Shown here: positions 52,989-61,873 of the stretch, piece after piece | Numbering within the stretch: position 1 is the stretch's first letter | Layout of the letters: the number at the start of each line of letters is the position of its first letter | DNA from: Shimia sp. R10_1 | GTDB taxonomy: Bacteria > Pseudomonadota > Alphaproteobacteria > Rhodobacterales > Rhodobacteraceae | Direction of reading: 5' to 3' | DNA: 64,000 nucleotides | Assembly: GCF_017744095.1 (NCBI RefSeq) | Contig: NZ_JAGHQX010000007.1 | Location: forward strand, 186,001-250,000 | Program-made: the position numbers and the translations under genes | The notes under the pieces: generated by a model | The model's input: the letters and a program-made list of their open reading frames with translations, nothing else | The model's database searches: none | What the model was told of the DNA's origin: nothing

Positions 52989-55427
52989 ATGAGCAGTTTT
53001 GACGAATTTGACGCCTTCGAAGGCGCGTCGCTTTCAGCACGCGCAATGATGGCGCGCCCGAGCCCGTATCTTGACGAACTTAACCCGGCACAGCGGGAGG
53101 CTGTCGAGCAACTCGATGGTCCGGTTTTGATGTTGGCGGGCGCAGGAACGGGAAAAACCAAGGCTCTGACTGCTCGTATTGTGCATCTGCTAAACACCAA
53201 CAGGGCGCGTCCAAACGAAATTCTGGCCGTTACTTTTACCAACAAAGCGGCACGCGAAATGAAAAACCGCGTGGGCAATATGCTTGGACACCAAATCGAA
53301 GGTGTGCCTTGGCTCGGCACCTTTCACGCTATCTGCGTTAAACTGCTGCGCCGTCACGCCGAACTGGTGGGCCTCAAATCCAATTTCACCATCTTGGATA
53401 CCGACGATCAGCTGCGCTTGCTCAAGCAATTGGTGGCTGCGGCAAATATCGATGACAAACGCTGGCCTGCGCGGCAACTTTCATCCTTGATTGATGGCTG
53501 GAAAAACAGAGCTCTAACCCCTGAAAAGCTGCCAGCAGCAGATGCCGGCGCCTACAATCACCGAGGGGGGGAACTTTATGCGCAGTACCAGACGCGCCTC
53601 AAAGAACTGAACGCTGTGGATTTTGGTGATCTGCTTTTGCACATGGTCACGATTTTTCAGGACAATCCAGATGTGCTCGCCATTTACCAGCGTTGGTTTC
53701 GTTACATTCTTGTGGACGAATATCAGGACACCAACGTCGCGCAGTATCTCTGGCTGCGGCTGCTTGCGAGCGGTCACAAAAACATCTGTTGTGTCGGCGA
53801 CGACGACCAGTCGATCTATGGTTGGCGCGGTGCTGAGGTCGGCAACATCCTGCGGTTTGAAAAGGATTTTCCCGGCGCGCATGTGGTGCGGTTGGAGCAG
53901 AATTATCGCTCGACCGGCAATATTTTGGCAGCCGCGTCTAATGTCATTCGGGGCAACGAGAACCGGCTTGGCAAAGAGCTTTGGACCGAAGCGGATATGG
54001 GAGAAAAAGTTCGGCTGATCGGCCATTGGGACGGCGATGAAGAAGCGCGGTGGGTCGGTGAAGAAGTCGAAGCCATGCAGCGCGGTACACGCGGAAAGGA
54101 TCCAAAGTCGTTAGAAGACATGGCCATCCTCGTGCGTGCTTCTCACCAAATGCGCGCATTCGAAGATCGTTTTCTCACCATTGGTCTGCCGTATCGCGTG
54201 ATCGGTGGCCCACGCTTTTATGAGCGCCTCGAAATTCGTGACGCGATGGCCTATTTCCGGCTCGTCGTCAGCCCAGAGGATGATCTGGCCTTTGAACGCA
54301 TTGTGAACACGCCGAAGCGTGGCCTTGGCAATGTCGCGCAGCAAAAGATACAGACCTGTGCACGATCCAACGGCGTGAGCCTTGTCGAAGGCGCCCGTAT
54401 TCTTCTGGAGGAAAAGGGTATCGGCGGCAAAGGCGCGAAGGAACTCGGCGCGCTGCTGGACGGTTTGGAGCGATGGCGCCGTCAAGGAACTGTGCCACAA
54501 GTTGAAGTGCCGCTTGACGATGACTCTGTAATTGACGACGGCTTAACGCAAACCGCGATGCGCCTGCAGGACGGTCACGCGGAACTCAATCATGTTGAGC
54601 TGGCCCAGGTCATTTTGGACGAGGCCGGCTACACCGCGATGTGGCAGAACGACAAAACGCCCGAGGCGCCCGGGCGACTCGAAAACCTCAAAGAGCTCGT
54701 GAAGGCACTTGAGAGTTTTGACAATCTTCAGGGTTTTCTGGAACACGTCAGCCTGATCATGGACAATGAGAGTGAAGACGCAGAACAGAAAATTTCCATC
54801 ATGACTTTGCATGCAGCCAAGGGGCTCGAGTTTCCTGCAGTTTTCCTTCCCGGCTGGGAAGATGGATTGTTTCCGTCACAGCGATCGATGGATGAAAACG
54901 GTCTCAAAGGTCTGGAGGAAGAACGCCGCCTTGCCTACGTAGGCATCACGCGTGCAGAAGAAATATGCACCATTTCTTTTGCCGGTAACCGTCGAGTGTT
55001 TGGCCAGTGGCAAAACCAGATGCCATCTCGTTTCATTGATGAACTTTCTGACGAAAATGTGGAGGTTTTGACACCCCCCGGTCTTTATGGACACAGCGGC
55101 AACACCCGCGACTCTGGCGGCTTCGGCACATCTGGACTGGAACAGTCCGCTATGCGTGCAGATGCCTATAATTCTCCTGGATGGAAGCGGATGCAATCGC
55201 GCGCAGGCCAATACGGCACAAGCCAGCCTAAGGAGAGCAAAACCTCCGCCATCGATATGCAGGCGGTGTCGAGTTTTATGGTTGGGGACCGCGTCTTCCA
55301 CCAGAAATTTGGCTATGGCGATGTCACCGACATAGAGGGCGACAAATTGACCGTAGAATTTGAGAAAGCGGGACAAAAGAAGGTGGTCGCGCGTTTTGTC
55401 AGCGCGCCCAACGATATCCCTTTCTGA
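52989..55427 (+). CDS. uvrD: UvrD/PcrA-type DNA helicase
   Basis: 812-aa superfamily 1A 3'-5' helicase of DNA repair. Motif I GAGTGKTKAL at 51-60, Ia VTFTNKAAREMKNRV, motif II VDEYQDTN, motif III DDDQSIYGWRGAEV, motif IV LEQNYRST, motif V TLHAAKGLEFPAVFLPGWEDG and motif VI AYVGITRAEE. The C-terminal 60 residues include a Tudor-like DRVFHQKFGYGDVTDIEGDK that in PcrA/UvrD contacts RNA polymerase. Divergent from the hydroxyacid dehydrogenase gene. Confidence 0.95.
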   Translation: MSSFDEFDAFEGASLSARAMMARPSPYLDELNPAQREAVEQLDGPVLMLAGAGTGKTKALTARIVHLLNTNRARPNEILAVTFTNKAAREMKNRVGNMLGHQIEGVPWLGTFHAICVKLLRRHAELVGLKSNFTILDTDDQLRLLKQLVAAANIDDKRWPARQLSSLIDGWKNRALTPEKLPAADAGAYNHRGGELYAQYQTRLKELNAVDFGDLLLHMVTIFQDNPDVLAIYQRWFRYILVDEYQDTNVAQYLWLRLLASGHKNICCVGDDDQSIYGWRGAEVGNILRFEKDFPGAHVVRLEQNYRSTGNILAAASNVIRGNENRLGKELWTEADMGEKVRLIGHWDGDEEARWVGEEVEAMQRGTRGKDPKSLEDMAILVRASHQMRAFEDRFLTIGLPYRVIGGPRFYERLEIRDAMAYFRLVVSPEDDLAFERIVNTPKRGLGNVAQQKIQTCARSNGVSLVEGARILLEEKGIGGKGAKELGALLDGLERWRRQGTVPQVEVPLDDDSVIDDGLTQTAMRLQDGHAELNHVELAQVILDEAGYTAMWQNDKTPEAPGRLENLKELVKALESFDNLQGFLEHVSLIMDNESEDAEQKISIMTLHAAKGLEFPAVFLPGWEDGLFPSQRSMDENGLKGLEEERRLAYVGITRAEEICTISFAGNRRVFGQWQNQMPSRFIDELSDENVEVLTPPGLYGHSGNTRDSGGFGTSGLEQSAMRADAYNSPGWKRMQSRAGQYGTSQPKESKTSAIDMQAVSSFMVGDRVFHQKFGYGDVTDIEGDKLTVEFEKAGQKKVVARFVSAPNDIPF

Positions 55428-55505
55428 CCAAGCGTCGCTAAACCGTGCTGTCGTTGACAGAGCACTGGATGCGGATTTCACTGGGCCTCACACAGGAGTA
55501 TGCCC

Positions 55506-56135
55506 ATGATTTTCTATGACTGCAGTACTGCGCCAAGCCCGCGTCGGGCAAGAATGTTCATTGCTGAAAAAGGACTGAGCGTAGAGACCCGCGAAGTGGA
55601 TCTGCGCAATGATGCGCATCGCAGCCCGGAGTTTTTGTCCATAAACCCTTGGGGCACTGTTCCGGTGCTTGTCACTGAAAGCGGCCAACAGATCTCAGAA
55701 AACGTCGCAATTGCGACCTACCTTGAAGCCGCCTTCCCTCAACCGCCTCTGATGGGGCAAAGCCCCGAAGAAAAAGGATCTGTGGCAATGTGGAACGCGA
55801 TATGTGAATTTCACGCTGGATGGGCCATCGCTGAAGTCTTGCGCAATTCCTCACCTGCTCTGAAGGAACGCGCCCTACCTGGGCCAGTGAACTATACACA
55901 AATTCCCGACTTGGCAGAACGTGGCGCCAAACGACTGGGCGTGTTCTACGAAACGCTTGAAACGCGTTTGCAAGAAAGTCCTTGGCTAGCTTCGGGCGAC
56001 TTCACAATGGCAGATATTACCGCCTTTGTTTTTTGTGATTTCGCGCGCATCGTGAAGATGTCACCGCCCCTGGAAAACGAAGCGACACAGGATTGGTTTG
56101 CAAAGATACGTGCGCGCCCGAGCGCAACATTGTAG
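55506..56135 (+). CDS. Glutathione S-transferase family protein
   Basis: 209 aa. N-terminal thioredoxin-like domain (MIFYDCSTAPSPRRARMFIA; NPWGTVPVLVTESG; the Ser-Glu of SENVAIATYLE binds glutathione) and helical C-terminal domain with the FTMADITAFVF motif. I chose ATG 55506 because AGGAG at 55494-55498 is well spaced for it; ATG 55500 is too close. Single gene after uvrD; detoxification substrate unknown. Confidence 0.87.
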   Translation: MIFYDCSTAPSPRRARMFIAEKGLSVETREVDLRNDAHRSPEFLSINPWGTVPVLVTESGQQISENVAIATYLEAAFPQPPLMGQSPEEKGSVAMWNAICEFHAGWAIAEVLRNSSPALKERALPGPVNYTQIPDLAERGAKRLGVFYETLETRLQESPWLASGDFTMADITAFVFCDFARIVKMSPPLENEATQDWFAKIRARPSATL

Positions 56136-56332
56136 CGCTTCATCCAGATGCATCGTTAGGATCCAAGCGCTGAAACTGGATTGGGCTTCCTAGATCCATT
56201 TTGCTTTGGGCTGGAATGAGAAGCCAGAGTCTTGAATGGCCGCACATTTTAGGGTTCGGCAATCTTGTATTGCTCGACACAGAGCTGACGAGCCCTCTTG
56301 CACAAACAGGTCAATACATACCACATGCCAAA

Positions 56333-57151
56333 ATGAAGCAACTGAAACGACAACTTCCTCCCCTGACGTCTCTGGTCGCCTTTGAAGCTGCTGCACGCTT
56401 GGGCTCATTTACCACAGCAGCCGAAGAGTTAAACGTTTCGCGCGAAGCCGTCAGCCGACAGATTCGCTCCTTGGAAACGTATCTGGGTGTAAAATTGTTT
56501 GACCGAGATGCGAACACCGCAGCAATGGGGCCATTGGGGCAACATTTTTATGCGACGGTCTCTCCCAATCTTTGGGCGATTGCCTCGGCAGCCAATGAGC
56601 TAGCAGGCGACCGCGATGAAGAGCGCGTTGCAACAGAAGAAATTCCAGCAAGCCAGTCAGTCGAAAATGAAGACCTGCCAACTCTGCTTATCGTCGATGA
56701 TTGCGCCGACAACATTCATCACCTCTATGGGCTTCTAAGCGATAGTTATCGTGTCATTGCGCAACGGTCAGGTCGAGATGCGCTCGCGCACTTGTCCAAA
56801 GAAGCTGTTGATCTCATCCTGCTCGACATAAGAATGCCCGACATGGATGGCTACGAAACTTGCCGTCGCATTAAAGCCACCGCAAGTCTTGCCGAAGTCC
56901 CGGTTATCTTTGTCACTAATTTGGATGACCCTGCAGATGAAACGAGGGGACTTGAACTAGGCGCTTGTGATTTCATCTCTCGCCCTGTTGTGCCTGCCGT
57001 GATTAAAGCGCGCATTCGCACGCATATCGCCCTGAGGCAATCCACTACAGCATTGGAAAACTTGCTCACACGGCGCGCTGACAGATTGCAAAAGGCAGAA
57101 AACCTGCTGGCGAAAATGGCAAAAGAAATCGATCACTACCGATCAGAGTGA
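56333..57151 (+). CDS. LysR-type HTH fused to a response-regulator receiver domain
   Basis: 272 aa from ATG 56333. Residues 1-62 are a LysR-type winged HTH ([40 protein letters not shown]). There is no LysR effector domain. Instead, after a linker, residues about 117-235 form a receiver domain: acidic pair Asp122/Asp123, phosphoacceptor Asp165 in [13 protein letters not shown], and Thr195. The usual invariant Lys is Arg217 (FISRPV). A C-terminal coiled coil follows (236-268). HTH-first, receiver-last is the reverse of most response regulators. It converges with the hybrid kinase, overlapping its 3' end by 16 bp, so it is the likely output. Confidence 0.85.
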   Translation: MKQLKRQLPPLTSLVAFEAAARLGSFTTAAEELNVSREAVSRQIRSLETYLGVKLFDRDANTAAMGPLGQHFYATVSPNLWAIASAANELAGDRDEERVATEEIPASQSVENEDLPTLLIVDDCADNIHHLYGLLSDSYRVIAQRSGRDALAHLSKEAVDLILLDIRMPDMDGYETCRRIKATASLAEVPVIFVTNLDDPADETRGLELGACDFISRPVVPAVIKARIRTHIALRQSTTALENLLTRRADRLQKAENLLAKMAKEIDHYRSE

Positions 57152-59844
57152 GCCAACTGACAAGCTTCTCTTGCGAATGTAAGCGCATTGGCGAAATCAA
57201 GCCGATCAAGCGCCTCGACGACATTCGTGGCATTAATATCGGAGGGGTGGCCTTGCTGGAGCATCCTAGCATAGGGCAGCGATGCCATATCATTCGATTC
57301 CAACAACTCGATCAGCCGCTCCCATGAAACATGTCCTTCTAACGAAGGCTCATCTTGCCCCAATTCCATGTCTTCAAAAATCTTCCGCATTTGGGAAATC
57401 TCTCTCAACAAACTGTAGAAATATGAGGCATCAGTCTCAGTTTGTTTGGCGGCATCCGACAACGCATCTGCACCAACGGTGGATGCCGACCCTTTGATAA
57501 CATGTAGCAACGCACTCATGTTCCCACCACCGGCTCCCGCTGCAGCCAGTGCAGTTTGCCAACTTTCAAGTTGCTGGCGAAACCGGTCGAGATTTTGTTC
57601 ATAAAGTCTCTGGTTCCCCCCAGCCAACATCAGACCTTGCTGACGATTGAGTTCTGCTGAATTTCGCTTGGTAGACATGGATGAAGACAAAGCCGACTTT
57701 AACTGACTCGGATCAACGGGCTTTGGCAAAAATTCAACAAACCCTGCAATGCGACATTTTTCGTATTCTTCTGGTGTCGCATTGGCCGATGTTGCAATGA
57801 CGGGCACCAAGGCTGAGCCATAGGTGTCTTTGAGCGTTTGCATTGTCCGGTGCCCATCCATCATTGGCATGTGCAAGTCCATCAAGATTACATCAGGCAT
57901 CGCCGCAGAGACCTGTTCAAGCGCTGCGCTCCCATTTTCTGCAGTTCGTACATCCGCACCAAATCCGTTTATCAAGGCCTCAAACACCGACTGATTGATC
58001 CGATTGTCTTCGACCACAAGGATATCGCGACCGATAAAAACTTGAGACGAGTGGTCCATATCGCCCCCCGTTCTCCGAGATCTACTCAATCCATCTAAAA
58101 GCTCTTCATGGGTGAGAGGCAAATCAATAGCCAGAGATCTACGCTCGCTTTGACCAACGGGCGAAAGCGTAACCTGCCCTTCTTCCACCAAGATTTTCGT
58201 GCTTGGTGCATGGCTGTCTACAATGCAGCCCACCCTTTGCACCATCCTCGTGATTGCGCTGAATGGACCCTGATTTCCAACCACACAAACAGATATCTGA
58301 TTTTCAATTGCCATCACTTTGGGCTTGCTGGGCGTAACGAGCGCAAAACTGAAACAAGAGCCCTTTCCCACTTCGCTTTCGACCGAAAGATCGCCGCCCA
58401 TTTGCTCAGCTAAGCGCAACGCGATCGACAGGCCAAGCCCGGTCCCGCCATATTTTCGAGTGGTGGAACTATCCGCCTGTCCGAATGGTTTGAAGATTTC
58501 TTCGATCTGCTCTGGAGAGACTCCGATGCCTGTGTCTCTCACGCTTAGGGTGATGCGTGTTTCGTTGTCGTGCAAAACATCACAGCCTACGTGAAAACAA
58601 ATCTCGCCGCTTTCCGTAAACTTCACAGCATTGGATGCAAAATTCATAACCACTTGCCGAAGCCTGATCGGATCAGCGCAAATCTCGCTTGGAAGATCGG
58701 GTGCATAGTCCCAGATCAGACGCACTTTTTTTTGTTGAAGCAAAGCCCTCGTTTGCATCATGACGCTGTCTAGGAACGCATCCACTGAGAACCAGACGTT
58801 CTCCAAGGTCATTTCACCGGCTTCAATCTTGGACAGGTCTAGCACTGAGTTGATGTTTTGCGACAAATGCGCTGCGGCGGCACGCATGTCCTGAATGTGC
58901 CGCGCGCTTCGGTTGGTATATCCATCTCTCAACAACACTTCTGATAGACCAATGATGGCATTCATTGGTGTACGCAGCTCGTGGCTCATATTGGCAAGAA
59001 AAATGGACTTGGCTTTTGATGCTTCAACAGCTTCATTTCTGGCCGCGACAAGCTCCTGAGTGCGATCCTCTACAATCGATTGTAGATTGTCTCGACTGTC
59101 TTCAAGCTCTCCCACTGTCCGCCCAAAAGCGCGCGCGAGACGTGCAATTTCGTCTCGCCGGTGCGGGTCAAGCAGGCGGTGATCTCGATCCGTGAGTTCG
59201 AATTTATGACCATCGCGCACGCGCAGCGCAGCCATCTGAAGCCGCGTTATCGGGCGAATAACGGTGATTTGCACCAGAAGAAAAATGGCGCCGGTTACAA
59301 GGAGTGTCTGAAGGATACTTGAGCCAAGCACAACCAAACTCCGAGCGACCATTTCGGCTCCGATGGTTTGATAGGAATAAACAGCAAACAAAGAGCCGAT
59401 CTTGGCGCCATCTCGCTTGCTGTGCAGCGCAAAGCGATAAACCTCGTCACCATCTGACCCAAAACCAAGCCAGCGCGCGATTCGCGGTGCCTCAGATTGT
59501 GCAGAACGCACAACGGATAGATCTCCTATGCCAGTACTTTGCCGCAAACTGTCGCTTAATAGTGGATCCTCGATCCATGCTTGCGAAATCACCGGGTCTT
59601 TCAGCAGCCCTCCCATAAAGGCCAAAGTATCCGGGATATCTACCTCCCAATATGCACTTTCGATCTGTGGCAGCGTGGCACGGATGATGCGGTCCGCATT
59701 CTGGCGCGCCGTGTCCACACGTTGCGTTCCTTCGACCCAAAGGGTCACGACCCCTAATACAAGCCCCGAAAGAATACCCAATACACCCGCCGCAATCGCG
59801 ATTTTGGGTGTCACACCCAATCTGTTGAGGCGCGCGCCTATCAT
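57136..59844 (-). CDS. Hybrid sensor histidine kinase with receiver and HPt domains
   Basis: 902 aa, BarA/TorS-like plan. Membrane helix 1 (13-37), periplasmic sensor (38-165), helix 2 (171-195), HAMP (196-250), coiled coil, HisKA with His288 ([20 protein letters not shown]), ATPase ([40 protein letters not shown]), a linker of about 95 aa, receiver with Asp656 ([12 protein letters not shown]), and HPt with His781 ([18 protein letters not shown]). A full phosphorelay His-Asp-His-Asp could end on the HTH-receiver fusion encoded at 56333-57151. Its start overlaps the periplasmic binding protein gene, a likely co-sensor. Confidence 0.92.
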   Translation of the reverse strand: MIGARLNRLGVTPKIAIAAGVLGILSGLVLGVVTLWVEGTQRVDTARQNADRIIRATLPQIESAYWEVDIPDTLAFMGGLLKDPVISQAWIEDPLLSDSLRQSTGIGDLSVVRSAQSEAPRIARWLGFGSDGDEVYRFALHSKRDGAKIGSLFAVYSYQTIGAEMVARSLVVLGSSILQTLLVTGAIFLLVQITVIRPITRLQMAALRVRDGHKFELTDRDHRLLDPHRRDEIARLARAFGRTVGELEDSRDNLQSIVEDRTQELVAARNEAVEASKAKSIFLANMSHELRTPMNAIIGLSEVLLRDGYTNRSARHIQDMRAAAAHLSQNINSVLDLSKIEAGEMTLENVWFSVDAFLDSVMMQTRALLQQKKVRLIWDYAPDLPSEICADPIRLRQVVMNFASNAVKFTESGEICFHVGCDVLHDNETRITLSVRDTGIGVSPEQIEEIFKPFGQADSSTTRKYGGTGLGLSIALRLAEQMGGDLSVESEVGKGSCFSFALVTPSKPKVMAIENQISVCVVGNQGPFSAITRMVQRVGCIVDSHAPSTKILVEEGQVTLSPVGQSERRSLAIDLPLTHEELLDGLSRSRRTGGDMDHSSQVFIGRDILVVEDNRINQSVFEALINGFGADVRTAENGSAALEQVSAAMPDVILMDLHMPMMDGHRTMQTLKDTYGSALVPVIATSANATPEEYEKCRIAGFVEFLPKPVDPSQLKSALSSSMSTKRNSAELNRQQGLMLAGGNQRLYEQNLDRFRQQLESWQTALAAAGAGGGNMSALLHVIKGSASTVGADALSDAAKQTETDASYFYSLLREISQMRKIFEDMELGQDEPSLEGHVSWERLIELLESNDMASLPYARMLQQGHPSDINATNVVEALDRLDFANALTFAREACQLAHSDR

Positions 59845-60596
59845 CTAGCGAAATACTCCAGAATAATTTCTTCTATCCGGCCAGAGATCTGCATGTCATT
59901 CAGTGCCTTTTGCAGGAGCCCCGCCATTTCGTCTCCAGCGCGATTGCGGGGAAATGCGATATAGCGCCCCTGTTCAACCAAAGGTGTCGGAAGAAACCGC
60001 AACTTCTCATTTAATCCCATTTCGTCAATGACATGAGTGAGTGTGGCATGTCCGCCAACAATCACATCTGACCGCCCCAACATCAGTTTCAGAATGTTAG
60101 TATAATCGTCTTTGGACATCTCTCTAACAATGTCAGGGCTTCGATCAAAAGCATTCTCATAGGTGAAACCAGACACAACGCCCACAATCAGCCCATCCAA
60201 ATCTGCTAAGCTTCTAATGTCGACTATCGGGCTCTCAGCCAAAGTAACGTACACGGTTTTGGTTCGGCGCATCGGGCCAACCATATTCCACTTCTCAAAT
60301 CGCTCAGATGTCGGTGCAAGCTGAAAAATGGCATCTAGATTTCCAGCACTGAAATCCAGCAATGCGCGATTCCATGGCAATGGACGATGCTCTAATTCGA
60401 TATTTAACTTGTCAGCTGCCTCGTTCAGTATTTCTACGTCGATGCCGCGGTACTCGCCGCCAACTGAATAGTTGAAAGGCGCAAAACCCTCCATCGACCC
60501 AACAATCCAAGTCTCTGCATCGATGGATGACGCCGAACTCGCAAGACAGACGACCGCTGCCAAAATATGTGCGGTTTTTGCAAGCAACGCGTTCAT
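59841..60596 (-). CDS. Periplasmic solute-binding protein (family 3), likely co-sensor
   Basis: 251 aa with signal peptide (about 1-27) and the family 3 pattern: [60 protein letters not shown]. No ABC permease or ATPase is linked; its stop overlaps the hybrid kinase start (ATGA). That suggests it binds a ligand and signals to the kinase, as TorT-like proteins do, instead of feeding transport. Divergent from the TAXI-TRAP genes, sharing their promoter region. Confidence 0.83.
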   Translation of the reverse strand: MNALLAKTAHILAAVVCLASSASSIDAETWIVGSMEGFAPFNYSVGGEYRGIDVEILNEAADKLNIELEHRPLPWNRALLDFSAGNLDAIFQLAPTSERFEKWNMVGPMRRTKTVYVTLAESPIVDIRSLADLDGLIVGVVSGFTYENAFDRSPDIVREMSKDDYTNILKLMLGRSDVIVGGHATLTHVIDEMGLNEKLRFLPTPLVEQGRYIAFPRNRAGDEMAGLLQKALNDMQISGRIEEIILEYFAR

Positions 60597-60669
60597 TGAG
60601 AAAGCTCCAAGAAGTTTCGCGCGACACTAACCATCCAGTTCGGTGCAAAGCAATCTATCCCTTCGTCAG

Positions 60670-60696
60670 AAAAGTTACGGTCAAGGCGTAACTTTT
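60670..60696. promoter_or_regulatory. Inverted repeat with T-run in divergent promoter region
   Basis: AAAAGTTACG (60670-60679) and CGTAACTTTT (60687-60696) form a 10-bp stem with a 7-nt loop, followed on the plus strand by two more T. Structure like a terminator, but it lies between two divergent genes, where an operator for the HTH-receiver regulator is just as likely. Confidence 0.45.
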
Positions 60697-60819
60697 TTGT
60701 CTCTCACCAAGGTCGCGACTTCGCTGCTAACCAGCGCTCGGACAAAGCGATCGTGACCTTCTTCGGTGGCGAACCGCAGCGCCGGTCACGGGGCGCTTTT
60801 CAATTCAACAGGAGGAAAC

Positions 60820-61788
60820 ATGTCCAAAACCAATAAAATTGCGAGCGCACTGCTGGCGCTTGCCATGAGTACTGGTGCAGCGTCTGCAGCGGATCAAACC
60901 TTTGTCACCATCGGGACCGGCGGTGTCACCGGTGTGTACTACCCTACTGGCGGCGCGATCTGCCGACTGGTTAACAAAGGTCGTAAGGAGCATAACATTC
61001 GCTGCTCCGTGGAATCCACCGGTGGCTCTGTATACAACGCACGAACCATTCGTCAGGGTGAGCTGGACTTTGGGGTCATTCAGTCCGACGTTCAGGTGAA
61101 ATCCATCAACGGTACGGACCAGTTCTCTGAAGACGGCCCTTACAACGGCTTGCGTTCCCTTTTCTCTGTACATCCAGAACCAATGCACCTGATGGCGCGC
61201 GCAGATGCCGGCATCGCCACCACTGCTGACCTCAAAGGCAAGCGCGTCAACATCGCCAACCCTGGTTCCGGCACCCGCGTACTGGCAGAAACGCTTCTGC
61301 AATATGAAGGCCTGTCTGTTGACGACTTCTCCCTCGCTGCAGAACTAAAGTCCTCTGAGCAAGCCGCAGCATTGTGCGATGGCAAAATCGACGCAACAAT
61401 TTGGGCCGCAGGCCTGCCGAACGGGTCTTCGCAAGAGGCCACATCGACATGTGATGTAAAGATCATTCCTCTGTCTGGTGCTGGCATCGACAAACTGTTG
61501 GCCGACAACACCGCCTACGCACCTGCAACCATTCCTGGCGGCATGTACCCAGGCAACCCAGATGATCTGCCATCCTGGGGCCCCAAGGCGACCATCGTGA
61601 CGTCAGCTGAAGCATCTGACGAAGTTGTCTATCAAGTGGTAAAAGCCATCTTCGAAAACTTTGATGGCTTCCGCAAGCTGCACCCAGCTTTCGCCAACCT
61701 GAAAGAAACCGAAATGGTTTCGGACGGTTTGACCGCTGAAATTCATCCAGGTGCGATGAAATACTACCAAGAACGCGGCTGGAAGTAA
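60820..61788 (+). CDS. TAXI-family TRAP transporter solute receptor
   Basis: 322 aa from ATG 60820 with GGAGGAAAC upstream. Signal peptide (about 1-24, ending AASA). Mature protein shows the TAXI pattern TFVTIGTGGVTGVYYPTGGA, INGTDQFSEDGPYNGLRSL, RVNIANPGSGTRVLAETLLQ, and VYQVVKAIFENFDGFRKLHP. TAXI receptors deliver solutes such as glutamate/2-oxoglutarate-like acids to a fused DctQM-type permease, encoded directly downstream behind a hairpin. An in-frame upstream start lacks a ribosome-binding site. Confidence 0.92.
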   Translation: MSKTNKIASALLALAMSTGAASAADQTFVTIGTGGVTGVYYPTGGAICRLVNKGRKEHNIRCSVESTGGSVYNARTIRQGELDFGVIQSDVQVKSINGTDQFSEDGPYNGLRSLFSVHPEPMHLMARADAGIATTADLKGKRVNIANPGSGTRVLAETLLQYEGLSVDDFSLAAELKSSEQAAALCDGKIDATIWAAGLPNGSSQEATSTCDVKIIPLSGAGIDKLLADNTAYAPATIPGGMYPGNPDDLPSWGPKATIVTSAEASDEVVYQVVKAIFENFDGFRKLHPAFANLKETEMVSDGLTAEIHPGAMKYYQERGWK

Positions 61789-61799
61789 CTTCCTCCCAT

Positions 61800-61832
61800 A
61801 CCGCCCCCATTCAATCGGTGGGGGCGGTTTTT
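61800..61832 (+). terminator. Rho-independent terminator or attenuator between receptor and permease
   Basis: ACCGCCCCCA and TGGGGGCGGT form a 10-bp stem with a 9-nt loop, ending in TTTTTG. It lies 12 nt after the receptor stop and 42 nt before the permease GTG. Partial termination would make more receptor than permease, as is common for binding-protein systems. Confidence 0.85.
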
Positions 61833-61873
61833 GTTCGCTCATAAAAAGACGTCCATAAACAAGAGGGACAACT

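Noticed and set aside
56201-56332. Longer N-terminus for the HTH-receiver protein
   Set aside because: The extra 44 residues have no similarity to LysR-type proteins, which start just before the HTH as at 56333; no better ribosome-binding site decides it, so some doubt remains.
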